Assembly (NCBI RefSeq): GCF_001463745.1
Contig: NZ_BBWJ01000044.1
Location: forward strand, 62,001 to 126,000
Direction of reading: 5' to 3'
Source of the DNA: Aureimonas sp. AU22
Lineage (GTDB): Bacteria; Pseudomonadota; Alphaproteobacteria; Rhizobiales; Rhizobiaceae
DNA length: 64,000 nucleotides
In this document: piece by piece, positions 56,898 through 64,000 of the stretch
How positions within the stretch are numbered: position 1 is the first letter of the stretch
How the letters are laid out: every line of letters begins with the position of its first letter
Position numbers and translations under genes: made by a program
Notes under the pieces: model-generated
Database searches by the model: none
Seen by the model: only the letters and a program-made list of their open reading frames with translations
Told to the model about the DNA's origin: nothing

Positions 56898-58297
56898 ACG
56901 GCTTGTCCTTCGTCTTCACGGAGAGCGGCGATGGCGGGTGCCCCGTCGGCCAGGACGCGGCGCACGAGGCCGAGCATCCGCTCGGGGTCGCGGACGCCAC
57001 CATAGGCGGCGTTGCGCAGGAACTTGCGTTCGACGTCGGCTCGCGACAGCGGCGCATCCACCCCGCCGCGCATGTGATCCTGCCGCATCTCGCGCCGCGA
57101 GCCGTCGGCGAGTTGCACCTCGATGTGCCCGGTGAAGCGCGCGGGATAAGGATCGGCCGGATCGATCTCGTAGCCGACGAGCCCGGCGACGCGAAGGAGG
57201 TCGGGATCCGCGATCGTCTCGGGCGTGAAATCCGGAAGGTCGGCATGCCCGCGCACCAACCCGAGCGCGACCCCGAAGGGAACGCTGAACTTGGCGGCGT
57301 AGTCGGTGGGCGGGCGACGCTTGAGCGCGAGCGGCTCCCACAGACGATGGACGTAGCCGTCAGACGTCAGGCAGCGGATCGCGCGCACCTCGCGCCAGTC
57401 CAGGCCCTCGGCGCGCAGCATGGCGGCGCAGTCGATATAGGGCTGGACCATCGTGCCGCAGGGAAACGGCTTGAAGGTGATGCGCTCCGAGACCCAGCGC
57501 GCGCCGAGATCCCCTACGAGTTCGCCGACGAGCGGCTCGATCGAGGGCGCGAAGGCGCGGAAGAATCCGTGCTCGCCTTCGAGGACGCGGCGCGCCCCGA
57601 TGAAGCCAGCCCCGCCCATGCGCGCGGCGCGAAGGCCCGACTGCGCGGCCCAGCCGGCATGCATGCGTTTCGTCCAGCTGCCGTCACCGAGGTACTCGAT
57701 GATGCCGGATGCCGTGGAGCCGGCGATACCGAGCCCCTGGCGCAGGGCCGCAGCGTCCTGGCCGAGGGCGACCCCGACGGCGAAGGCGCTGGCGAGCGCC
57801 CCGAGCACGGCGGTCGGGTGAAAACCGGCTCGGTGTATGGCCTTCGGCGCCGTCAGCCCGAGCCGGCAGAGAAGCTCGGTGCCGGCCGCGATCCCGAGGA
57901 GGATGCGTTCGGGCGGAAGTCCGTCGCGCTCGGCCGCAGCCAGGACTGCGGGCACGATCACCGCGCCCGAATGGACCGGTCCGCCTTCGAACGTGTCGTC
58001 GAAGTCCTCGCCATGCGCGGCCGTGCCGTTGAGGAGCGCGGCATCGGCCGCCGTCAGGCGCGCGGCATGGCCGAACGCGGTCGAGTGCCCGGGCTCGGCT
58101 GAACGCAGAACCGCGCCGACATAGTCGCTTCGGCGCGCTGCGAGGCATAGGCCGATCACGTCGACAAGGAGAAGGTCGGCCTTTTCGATCACCGGCTCGG
58201 GCAGGTCGCGGACGGCGAGACGGGAGCCCCACTCGGCGATCGTCTGCGAGAGGCTGGGCGCCGTGTCGGCGGAAGCGGCATGGGCTGTGGCGGTCAT
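56894..58297 (-). CDS. MmgE/PrpD family protein, copy 3
   Basis: A 467-residue third MmgE/PrpD protein. Family segments are NGTAAHGEDFDDTFEGGPVH, GIAGSTASGIIEYLGDGSWT, KRMHAGWAAQSGLRAARMGG and TFKPFPCGTMVQPYIDCAAM. It differs from copies 1 and 2 in using HGEDFDDTF and GDGSWTKRMHAGWAAQSG, so it is a different subgroup. It begins at the ATG overlapping the tctA stop and ends overlapping the SDR start. Co-translation with the importer suggests that it acts on the imported acid. Confidence 0.86.
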   Translation of the reverse strand: MTATAHAASADTAPSLSQTIAEWGSRLAVRDLPEPVIEKADLLLVDVIGLCLAARRSDYVGAVLRSAEPGHSTAFGHAARLTAADAALLNGTAAHGEDFDDTFEGGPVHSGAVIVPAVLAAAERDGLPPERILLGIAAGTELLCRLGLTAPKAIHRAGFHPTAVLGALASAFAVGVALGQDAAALRQGLGIAGSTASGIIEYLGDGSWTKRMHAGWAAQSGLRAARMGGAGFIGARRVLEGEHGFFRAFAPSIEPLVGELVGDLGARWVSERITFKPFPCGTMVQPYIDCAAMLRAEGLDWREVRAIRCLTSDGYVHRLWEPLALKRRPPTDYAAKFSVPFGVALGLVRGHADLPDFTPETIADPDLLRVAGLVGYEIDPADPYPARFTGHIEVQLADGSRREMRQDHMRGGVDAPLSRADVERKFLRNAAYGGVRDPERMLGLVRRVLADGAPAIAALREDEGQAV

Positions 58298-59808
58298 CAG
58301 CGTGAGGTCTCCACCGAGGCTGGGGCGCGCCGTGCGCGCCAGCCGTCCCGCAGGTCGCGGCCGAGCGAGAAGGCGACGAAGCCGAACGCGACCAGAAGCA
58401 ATCCGATCGCGATCGGATCTTCCAGGAAGATGCCGAGGTCGCCGTCCGACAGGAGAAGCGAACGTCGATAGGAGGATTCCACCATGTGCCCCAGGACGGC
58501 GCCGAGAATCAGCGGCAGAAAGGGGAAGCCGGCGATCCGCATGAGATAGCCGACGGCACCCATGGCGAGCGCGAAGCCGATGTAGAACAGCGAGTGATCG
58601 AGCGTGTAGACGCCCGAGAGGATCAGGGCGAGGATGAAAGCCGCGAGATACGGGCGCGGCCGGTTCACGAGCCAGACGCAGGCCGGCAGCAGCAGAATGC
58701 CGAAGGCGAGCTGTGCGACGATCGCAACGAAGGAGCCGATGTAGAGACCGGTGACGACCTCGCCGTTCTGCTCGAACAGGCGCGGCCCCGGCAGGAGGCC
58801 ATGGATCAGGAATCCGCCGAGCAGGACCGCGGTGGAGTTCGAACTCGGAATGCCGAAGGAGAGAAGCGGGATCAGCGTGGTGGAGGCCACCGTGTTGTTC
58901 GCGGTCTCGGGTGCCGCGACGCCCTCCTCCGAGCCCTTGCCGAAGAGCGCCGGGTTCTTCGACCAGCGCTTGGCCTCGTTGTAGGACATGAAGGCGGCGA
59001 TCGAGCCGCCACCGCCCGGCGTCAGCCCCTCGAACAGACCCATCACGCAGCCGATGAACTGAGAGCGCTTCAGCCGGCTCATCATGGCACGCGTCGGCAG
59101 CCGGACGCGCACCTTCTCCTTCAACTCGCCGAGATCCGGCGCGCCGGACTGCACCATGAGCTCGGACAGGGCGAAGACGCCGACCATCACCAGGACCGGC
59201 TCGATCCCGTTCAGGAGATCCGGGATCCCGAATGTGAAGCGGTTGACGCCGGCAATCGGGTCGGCACCGACGGTGGCGATCATCAATCCTACCACGGCCG
59301 CTGCCAGCCCCTTCACCAGCGAGCCGCCGGACATCGAGGCGATGACGCTGAGCCCGAGAACGCCGAGGCCGAAATAGCTCGTCGGCTTGAAGGCGAGCGC
59401 CAGCCACGACAGGGGCTCGGTCATGGTGACCAGCATCACGAGACCGAACATCGAGCCGAGGAAGCCCGACCAGAGCGAGATGCCGAGCGCCTCGCCCGCC
59501 CGGCCCTGCCGCTTCATCTCGTAGCCGTCGATCACGGTCGCGGCGGCGGAGTTGGTGCCGGGCGTGCGGATCAGGATGGCGGGAATCGAGCCGCCGTACT
59601 CCGCGCCGATATAGACTGAGGCGAGGAGCACGATCGCCGTCATCGGCTCCATCGTGTAGGTGAAGGGCAGGAGAAGGGCCATCGTGATCGAGGCCGAGAT
59701 GCCCGGCAGCGCGCCTCCCAGGATGCCCCAGACGAGCCCGGCGATCGCTGCCGGGATCACCATGGTGGTGGTGGAAAGCGTGAAGATCTCAGTGAGGGTT
59801 TCCATCAT
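58297..59808 (-). CDS. tctA: Tripartite tricarboxylate transporter large membrane subunit TctA
   Basis: A 503-residue membrane protein with about 12 spans. TctA signatures are GILGGALPGISASITMALLL, YIGAEYGGSIPAILIRTPG, GYEMKRQGRAGEALG and GLFEGLTPGGGGSIAAFMSY. It forms the channel of a secondary importer that uses a periplasmic binding protein and takes up di- or tricarboxylates such as citrate, tartrate or aromatic acids. It lies 6 bases after tctB. Confidence 0.95.
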   Translation of the reverse strand: MMETLTEIFTLSTTTMVIPAAIAGLVWGILGGALPGISASITMALLLPFTYTMEPMTAIVLLASVYIGAEYGGSIPAILIRTPGTNSAAATVIDGYEMKRQGRAGEALGISLWSGFLGSMFGLVMLVTMTEPLSWLALAFKPTSYFGLGVLGLSVIASMSGGSLVKGLAAAVVGLMIATVGADPIAGVNRFTFGIPDLLNGIEPVLVMVGVFALSELMVQSGAPDLGELKEKVRVRLPTRAMMSRLKRSQFIGCVMGLFEGLTPGGGGSIAAFMSYNEAKRWSKNPALFGKGSEEGVAAPETANNTVASTTLIPLLSFGIPSSNSTAVLLGGFLIHGLLPGPRLFEQNGEVVTGLYIGSFVAIVAQLAFGILLLPACVWLVNRPRPYLAAFILALILSGVYTLDHSLFYIGFALAMGAVGYLMRIAGFPFLPLILGAVLGHMVESSYRRSLLLSDGDLGIFLEDPIAIGLLLVAFGFVAFSLGRDLRDGWRARRAPASVETSR

Positions 59809-59814
59809 CGCCGC

Positions 59815-60312
59815 CTAGAACAGGACGCCCATCGGCTGCGCGACGCCGAGGAGCCCGTTGAACAGGAGCCAGAAGCCGAGGCCCCCGACGATCGCGACGA
59901 CCGGGATGCGCCAGTCGCGGGCCGCGCCCTCGTAGAGCGCGATGGCGGCGATCGCGACCGCGATCGCGACGGGATAGCCGAGGATGGGAAGAAGAACGAG
60001 ATATCCCGCCCCGATCAGAAGGAAGCCGAAGGCACGGCCGAGGGAGGCCGTGTAGTCGTCGCCCGCCTCCTCCTCGTCGTTGGCCGCGGCGCCGGTGTTC
60101 AGCCGCGCCTGGGCACACTGCGCCCGAAGGCCGGCCAGCGCCCTGACGATCAGCACCAGGGCCAGCACACCTAGAAGAGTGGCGAGATAGACCGGCAGTC
60201 CGCGCGGACCGAAGTCGTCGTCGAGCATGCTGGAGGGAATGGTTTCGGTCGCCGCGAAGTAGGCGGCCGCCAGCGCAAGCAGCACGAGGCCGCCGATCAG
60301 ATCCGTCTTCAT
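59815..60312 (-). CDS. tctB: Tripartite tricarboxylate transporter small membrane subunit TctB
   Basis: A 165-residue protein with four hydrophobic spans (LIGGLVLLALAAAYFAATET, VYLATLLGVLALVLIVRALA, FGFLLIGAGYLVLLPILGYP, VVAIVGGLGFWLLFNGLLGV). A charged loop (NTGAAANDEEEAGDD) sits after the second span. It lies between tctC and tctA, as usual for this system. Confidence 0.9.
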   Translation of the reverse strand: MKTDLIGGLVLLALAAAYFAATETIPSSMLDDDFGPRGLPVYLATLLGVLALVLIVRALAGLRAQCAQARLNTGAAANDEEEAGDDYTASLGRAFGFLLIGAGYLVLLPILGYPVAIAVAIAAIALYEGAARDWRIPVVAIVGGLGFWLLFNGLLGVAQPMGVLF

Positions 60313-60337
60313 GTCGCAATCCTCGGACCTGGACAGG

Positions 60338-61288
60338 CTACTGGATCACGCCCGAGGCCCGCAGGAAGCCCGCGGTCTTGTCGGCGAAATCGGTGACGAA
60401 CTGCGGATAGCTCTCATGACCGATGAAGTTCGCGATCAGGCTCTCCTCTTCATAGGCCTTGCGGTACTCGGGATCGTCGAGCGTCGTCTTGGCCGCGCGG
60501 TCCCAGATTGCGGCAATGTCGTCCGGCAGGCCCTTGGGCGCGGCCAGCCCCCGGAACTTCTGGAGAACGACGTCGTAGCCGCTCTCCTTCACGGTGGGCA
60601 CGTCCGGGAAGGCGGCGAGGCGCCCTGGATTGAAGGTCGCCAGCAGCCGGATCTGGCCGCTTTCGATCTGCGATCGCAGTTCGGGAACCTCGCCGACGCC
60701 GATATCGAGCGTGCCGTTCAGGACGTTGATCATCATGTCGCCGCCGCCTTCGTGGCTGACGACCGCAGCCTTGACGCCTGCGGCGGCTTTGAGCTGCTCG
60801 GCGGCCTGGCGCTCCAGCGAAGCCGGATTGGCCGCGCCCCAGCGCCCGCGCTCGTTGCGCGCATGCTCGATCACATCGGCGAGCGTTTGATAAGGGCTGC
60901 TCGCGGCCGTGTAGACCACTTCCGAGTCGGTGAAGAAGTTCACGACCGGCTGGAGATCCTTATAGCTCGTCGCCGAGGACGACAGGAGCGAGGTGTAGAT
61001 GTAGGTCGGCGTCGTCGCGTAGAAGATGCTGCCGTCGGGGGGCGAATTCGCAAGCCGCGCCATGGCCTTGGCGCCGCTCCCGCCCTGCACGTTCTCGACC
61101 ACGAAGGTCGCGTCGATCTGCCTCGACAGATACTTCACGAGCTGGCGCAGGAAGACGTCGCTGCCCCCGCCCGGGCTGGAATGGGTCACCAGCGTGACCG
61201 TGCGATGCGGGTAGGGTTCGGCCCAAGCGGCGCCGATCCCGGTTGCGATTTGAACGGCGACCAACGCGCCGACGATTAGTTTGCGCAT
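60338..61288 (-). CDS. tctC: Tripartite tricarboxylate transporter binding protein TctC
   Basis: A 316-residue periplasmic binding protein of the Bug/TctC family. The signal peptide MRKLIVGALVAVQIATGIG ends at AWA-EP. Family segments are PGGGSDVFLRQLVKYLSRQ, VENVQGGSGAKAMARLANSP, NPASLERQAAEQLKAAAG and LKPA-region counterpart LAAPKGLPDDIAAIWDRA. The acidic loop normally used to define aspartate/glutamate binders is not diagnostic by eye. The ATG at 61288 is preceded by GGGAGGG. It is the first gene of its unit. Confidence 0.92.
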   Translation of the reverse strand: MRKLIVGALVAVQIATGIGAAWAEPYPHRTVTLVTHSSPGGGSDVFLRQLVKYLSRQIDATFVVENVQGGSGAKAMARLANSPPDGSIFYATTPTYIYTSLLSSSATSYKDLQPVVNFFTDSEVVYTAASSPYQTLADVIEHARNERGRWGAANPASLERQAAEQLKAAAGVKAAVVSHEGGGDMMINVLNGTLDIGVGEVPELRSQIESGQIRLLATFNPGRLAAFPDVPTVKESGYDVVLQKFRGLAAPKGLPDDIAAIWDRAAKTTLDDPEYRKAYEEESLIANFIGHESYPQFVTDFADKTAGFLRASGVIQ

Positions 61289-61342
61289 GCGACCCTCCCC
61301 TATCGCGGTCTTCCACCGCGTTGGAGACAGAGTTGCTCGCAC

Positions 61343-61361
61343 GGAAAGTTTATTGTCAAGT
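61343..61361 (-). promoter_or_regulatory. Weaker copy of the shared operator-like element, site 4
   Basis: The gene-strand text ACTTGACAATAAACTTTCC keeps TTGACAAT but not the CAGAT part. It lies 55 bases before the tctC ATG, the same relative position as the other three sites. Confidence 0.4.
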
Positions 61362-61905
61362 GTCGACTATTTACAAAATTGCTGTAGGGACGTCCTTCCG
61401 TGTTGCCGCAAGGGTTGAACCGGCGGCTGCGAAGAATCGGTGGGAAACGTTTAGCTGGGTTGCCAGAAGCCGACTTGAATAGCGCCGCGAGTTGCAGGCG
61501 CCAGAGCGGTTGGCCCTGTTCCGAATGGTGGCCCCGCCGAAACGTGTCCGCCGTAATTCGGACACGGTGAAACCGTGGGGTTCATTTGCGACACAGTCAT
61601 GCAACCGGCTCGTAGCGCGAGCATCTAGCCGCACCCGCGCACGCGCCCCCACCCGCGTTACGTAGGCGGCATGGGCTACCCGTGGGCACCCAACGCAGTT
61701 GGCGCTTTTGATGGTGAGCCGATCCGCTACATGCCGTAGTCAGCGCGACTGCCGCCAACCTTCAGCGGTCGTTGCGTCGGTGCGCGCAAAGACGAACGAT
61801 GGCGGCGATTGCAAAACGCCACGGAAGCCGAATTGGCCCCGTGGCGGTTGCTACCATCATCCATTCGCCGGTCCATCCGCTCCGGCCAGGACGGAAGCGC
61901 TGGAA
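61362..61905. other. Intergenic stretch upstream of tctC
   Basis: No gene is visible in about 540 bases. The main landmark is an inverted repeat GTGTCCG-N8-CGGACAC at 61544-61565, which may be an operator or the remnant of an element end. It is followed by lower-complexity GC-rich DNA. Confidence 0.4.
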
Positions 61906-64000
61906 TCAGCTGCGCGGCTTGACGTTCTGCGGATCGTAAAGCGGCTTGTAGCCCACGCTCGCGACCTCGGCGGGGAACGTGTCTCCGAAGTACTCGAGAT
62001 CGACCGCGCGTCCCACTTCGCAGTGGCTCCGCGGCAGATACGCGAGCGCGATGTTCTTGCCGATCGTCGGGCCGTAGGCCACCGAGGTCGTGTAGGAGCG
62101 CCGGCCGAGTTCGTCGACGAGCGTCTCGCCCGTCTCGGGGCAGAGAACTGGCATGGTCCCCACGGGGTAGCGGGCGATGCCCTTCGAATCCGTGTTGTCG
62201 GTCATGATCAACGTACAGAGCATCGCGGGCTGGTGATCGCGCGCCTTGTACTCGAGGTGCTTGGCCCTGCCCCGGAAGTCGGCGTCCTTGACCTTCGGGC
62301 GCGCTAGGTCGGCCTCCATGAGATTGTACTCGGTCAGCAGGTCGGCGTTCTGAAGACGCAGGCTCTTTTCCATGCGGCGTGTGTTGGCGTAGGTCTCGAC
62401 GCCCACCGCGATGACGCCGGTGGAGCGCAGCGCGTCCCAGACGGCCAGCCCGTCCTCGTAGGCCATGTGCAGCTCCCATCCCTGCTCGCCAACATAGGAA
62501 ATGCGGAAGGCGGTGACCGACCTGCCGGCGATGGTGAGCGGCTTGATCGCAGCGAAGGGGAAGTTCTCGGGAGATAGCACGGACGCATCGTCCAGAAGGC
62601 TGCCGAGGTTCTCTCGCGCGTTCGGCCCCCAGATGCCGATCGTGATGTACTTTTCCGATACGTCCGTGATCGTGACGTCCAAACCGCGGTCCTGCGCCGT
62701 GCGGCGCATGTACTGAAAGTCGCGCGGACCGGCATCGGCGCCGTTGATCATGCGGATGCGGTCGGCCATGCGGATCACCGTGAAGTCGGCGCGCACCATG
62801 CCCTCGTCATCGAGGAAGTGGGTGTAGATGCCCTTCCCGATATTGGCGTCGCCCCCGATCTTGGCCGCGCAAAGCCATTCCATCAGCTCGACGTGGTCCG
62901 GTCCCTCGATGTCGATGATGGAGAAGTGCGACAGGTTGATGATGCCGCAGTTCTCGCTCATCTCGAGATGCTCGGCGTTGGACACGCGCCAGAAATGGCG
63001 GTTGTCCCACTCGTTCTCGCGTACGGGAATGCGGTTGCCGTATTTCTCCAGGAGGTGTTCGTTGGCCGCGTAGCCGTGCGCGCGTTCCCAGCCGCCGAGC
63101 TCCATGAAGTAGCCGCCGAGTTCCTTCTCCCGTTCGTGGAACGGCGAGCGGCGGATGCCGCGCCCGCCGGCGAAGGGCTCGCGCGGGTGGACCGGCGGGT
63201 TGTAGATCTTCCGCGCCGTCTCGGTGCAGCGTTCCTCGATGAACTTCTCGTCCAGCTGAAAGCCGCTGAAGCGTGCGTAGTCGATCCGGTTGTGATCGAT
63301 CGGAGTGCGGCCGTCGGTCATCCAGTCGGCGATGAGCTTGCCCATGCCCGGGCCGTCCTTCACCCAGATGCCGACGCAGTACCAGAGACCGCGTACCTTC
63401 TGGCTTTCGCCCATCGAAGGGCCGCCGTCGGTGGTGGTCTGCAGGAGGCCGTTGAAGGAATGGCCTTCGTTGTAGCCGATTTCGCCGAGGATCGGCGTCA
63501 GCTCGATCGCCCGCTCGAGAGGCTCGATCACCTGCTCCATGTCGAGGTCGCGCTGCGAGGGCGACAGGCGCGCCTCGTGCTTCTCGAGAAGCTCGCGCGG
63601 ATGGACGAGGCGCACGTTGTGCTCCTCGTAGTAGCCCCACTCGATCTGGCCACCTTCGGCGGTCTTCGGATCGCCGGTATCGCGGAGGTAGGCCGAATTG
63701 CCCTGGTCGCGCAGCAGCGGGTAGCCGATCTCCTTGCCGGTGCCGGCGAACTCGTTGTAGGGGCCGAAGAAGGTGAGCGGATGATCCACCGGCATGACCG
63801 GCAGGTCCTCGCCGGCCATTTCTGCGATGAGGCGACCCCATAGCCCGGCGCAGACCACCACATGGTCGGCCATGATCGTGCCGCGGTTGGTGACCACGCC
63901 CTGGATGCGACCGTTCTCGATGACGAGCGACTTGGCGGACGTGTTGGCGAAGGCCTGCAGCTTCCCGGCGTTCACCGCCTGGTCGACGAGCTTGCCGGCG
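61906..64000 (-). CDS. Sarcosine/dimethylglycine dehydrogenase-like flavoprotein, N-terminus outside the window
   Basis: The frame is open to the window end, so the FAD-binding N-terminus is missing. The visible part has the end of a DAO-type oxidase domain (MADHVVVCAGLWGRLIAEMA, GLWYCVGIWVKDGPGMGKLI). It is followed by a linker (GGWERAHGYAANEHLLEKYG) and a GcvT-like folate-binding domain (CGIINLSHFSIIDIEGPDHV, ISYVGEQGWELHMAYEDGLA, RRMEKSLRLQNADL). Such fusions oxidatively demethylate N-methylated glycines or related amines and pass the methyl group to tetrahydrofolate. The exact substrate is open. It is on the same strand as the tct unit but separated by more than 600 bases from tctC. Confidence 0.85.
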   Translation of the reverse strand, partial: AGKLVDQAVNAGKLQAFANTSAKSLVIENGRIQGVVTNRGTIMADHVVVCAGLWGRLIAEMAGEDLPVMPVDHPLTFFGPYNEFAGTGKEIGYPLLRDQGNSAYLRDTGDPKTAEGGQIEWGYYEEHNVRLVHPRELLEKHEARLSPSQRDLDMEQVIEPLERAIELTPILGEIGYNEGHSFNGLLQTTTDGGPSMGESQKVRGLWYCVGIWVKDGPGMGKLIADWMTDGRTPIDHNRIDYARFSGFQLDEKFIEERCTETARKIYNPPVHPREPFAGGRGIRRSPFHEREKELGGYFMELGGWERAHGYAANEHLLEKYGNRIPVRENEWDNRHFWRVSNAEHLEMSENCGIINLSHFSIIDIEGPDHVELMEWLCAAKIGGDANIGKGIYTHFLDDEGMVRADFTVIRMADRIRMINGADAGPRDFQYMRRTAQDRGLDVTITDVSEKYITIGIWGPNARENLGSLLDDASVLSPENFPFAAIKPLTIAGRSVTAFRISYVGEQGWELHMAYEDGLAVWDALRSTGVIAVGVETYANTRRMEKSLRLQNADLLTEYNLMEADLARPKVKDADFRGRAKHLEYKARDHQPAMLCTLIMTDNTDSKGIARYPVGTMPVLCPETGETLVDELGRRSYTTSVAYGPTIGKNIALAYLPRSHCEVGRAVDLEYFGDTFPAEVASVGYKPLYDPQNVKPRS

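Overview
The window reads as chromosomal DNA of a high-GC alphaproteobacterium, most likely a member of the Hyphomicrobiales (Rhizobiales). The case rests on the gene order pyrB-pyrC-like-plsY-dprA-topA-rnr...rpmG/divK, an alphaproteobacterial DivK, a short-form ProRS, an RNase J, a 14-gene nuo operon and alphaproteobacterial LexA-type direct repeats. I cannot assign a genus from the sequence alone.

Layout. From 1 to 11.1 kb a tightly overlapped plus-strand run carries pyrB (5' end outside the window), a dihydroorotase-like pseudoenzyme, plsY, dprA, topA, rnr, a DUF983 gene, a NUDIX gene and an MFS transporter that carries a +1 frameshift. rpmG follows with its own promoter and terminator. 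From 11.9 to 13.4 kb come divK (minus), a DUF3572 gene and a HAD-like gene (plus). From 13.4 to 24.9 kb a minus-strand housekeeping block holds dnaE, a 27-codon membrane ORF behind tandem LexA-type boxes, a SnoaL-like pseudogene, lolD, lolC/E, proS, a DUF1467 gene, rnj and birA. From 24.9 to 40.7 kb lies the complete nuo operon for respiratory complex I (nuoA to nuoN, minus strand), interrupted by a GFA-fold gene between nuoC and nuoD and a small hypothetical gene between nuoF and nuoG. Two tRNA-Asp genes and one tRNA-Val gene sit at 41.0 to 41.6 kb.

From 41.9 to 61.3 kb the content changes to an accessory-looking catabolic cluster: a PdxA-like dehydrogenase, three isocitrate/isopropylmalate-type dehydrogenases, a fluoroacetate-dehalogenase-like alpha/beta hydrolase, three MmgE/PrpD proteins, a GntR/FCD regulator, a three-component ABC importer, an AbrB-type membrane protein, an SDR without the usual Ser/Tyr, and a TctABC tripartite importer. 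A shared 19-bp element (TGTTGACAAT-N3-CAGATW on the gene strand) lies just upstream of three of its transcription units, with a weaker copy before the fourth. This suggests one regulon that imports and breaks down an organic acid whose identity I cannot determine. The window ends inside a sarcosine/dimethylglycine-dehydrogenase-like gene.

The two most promising leads are the SOS-boxed 27-residue membrane ORF upstream of dnaE, reminiscent of Caulobacter SidA, and the coherent regulon around the dehalogenase-like hydrolase.
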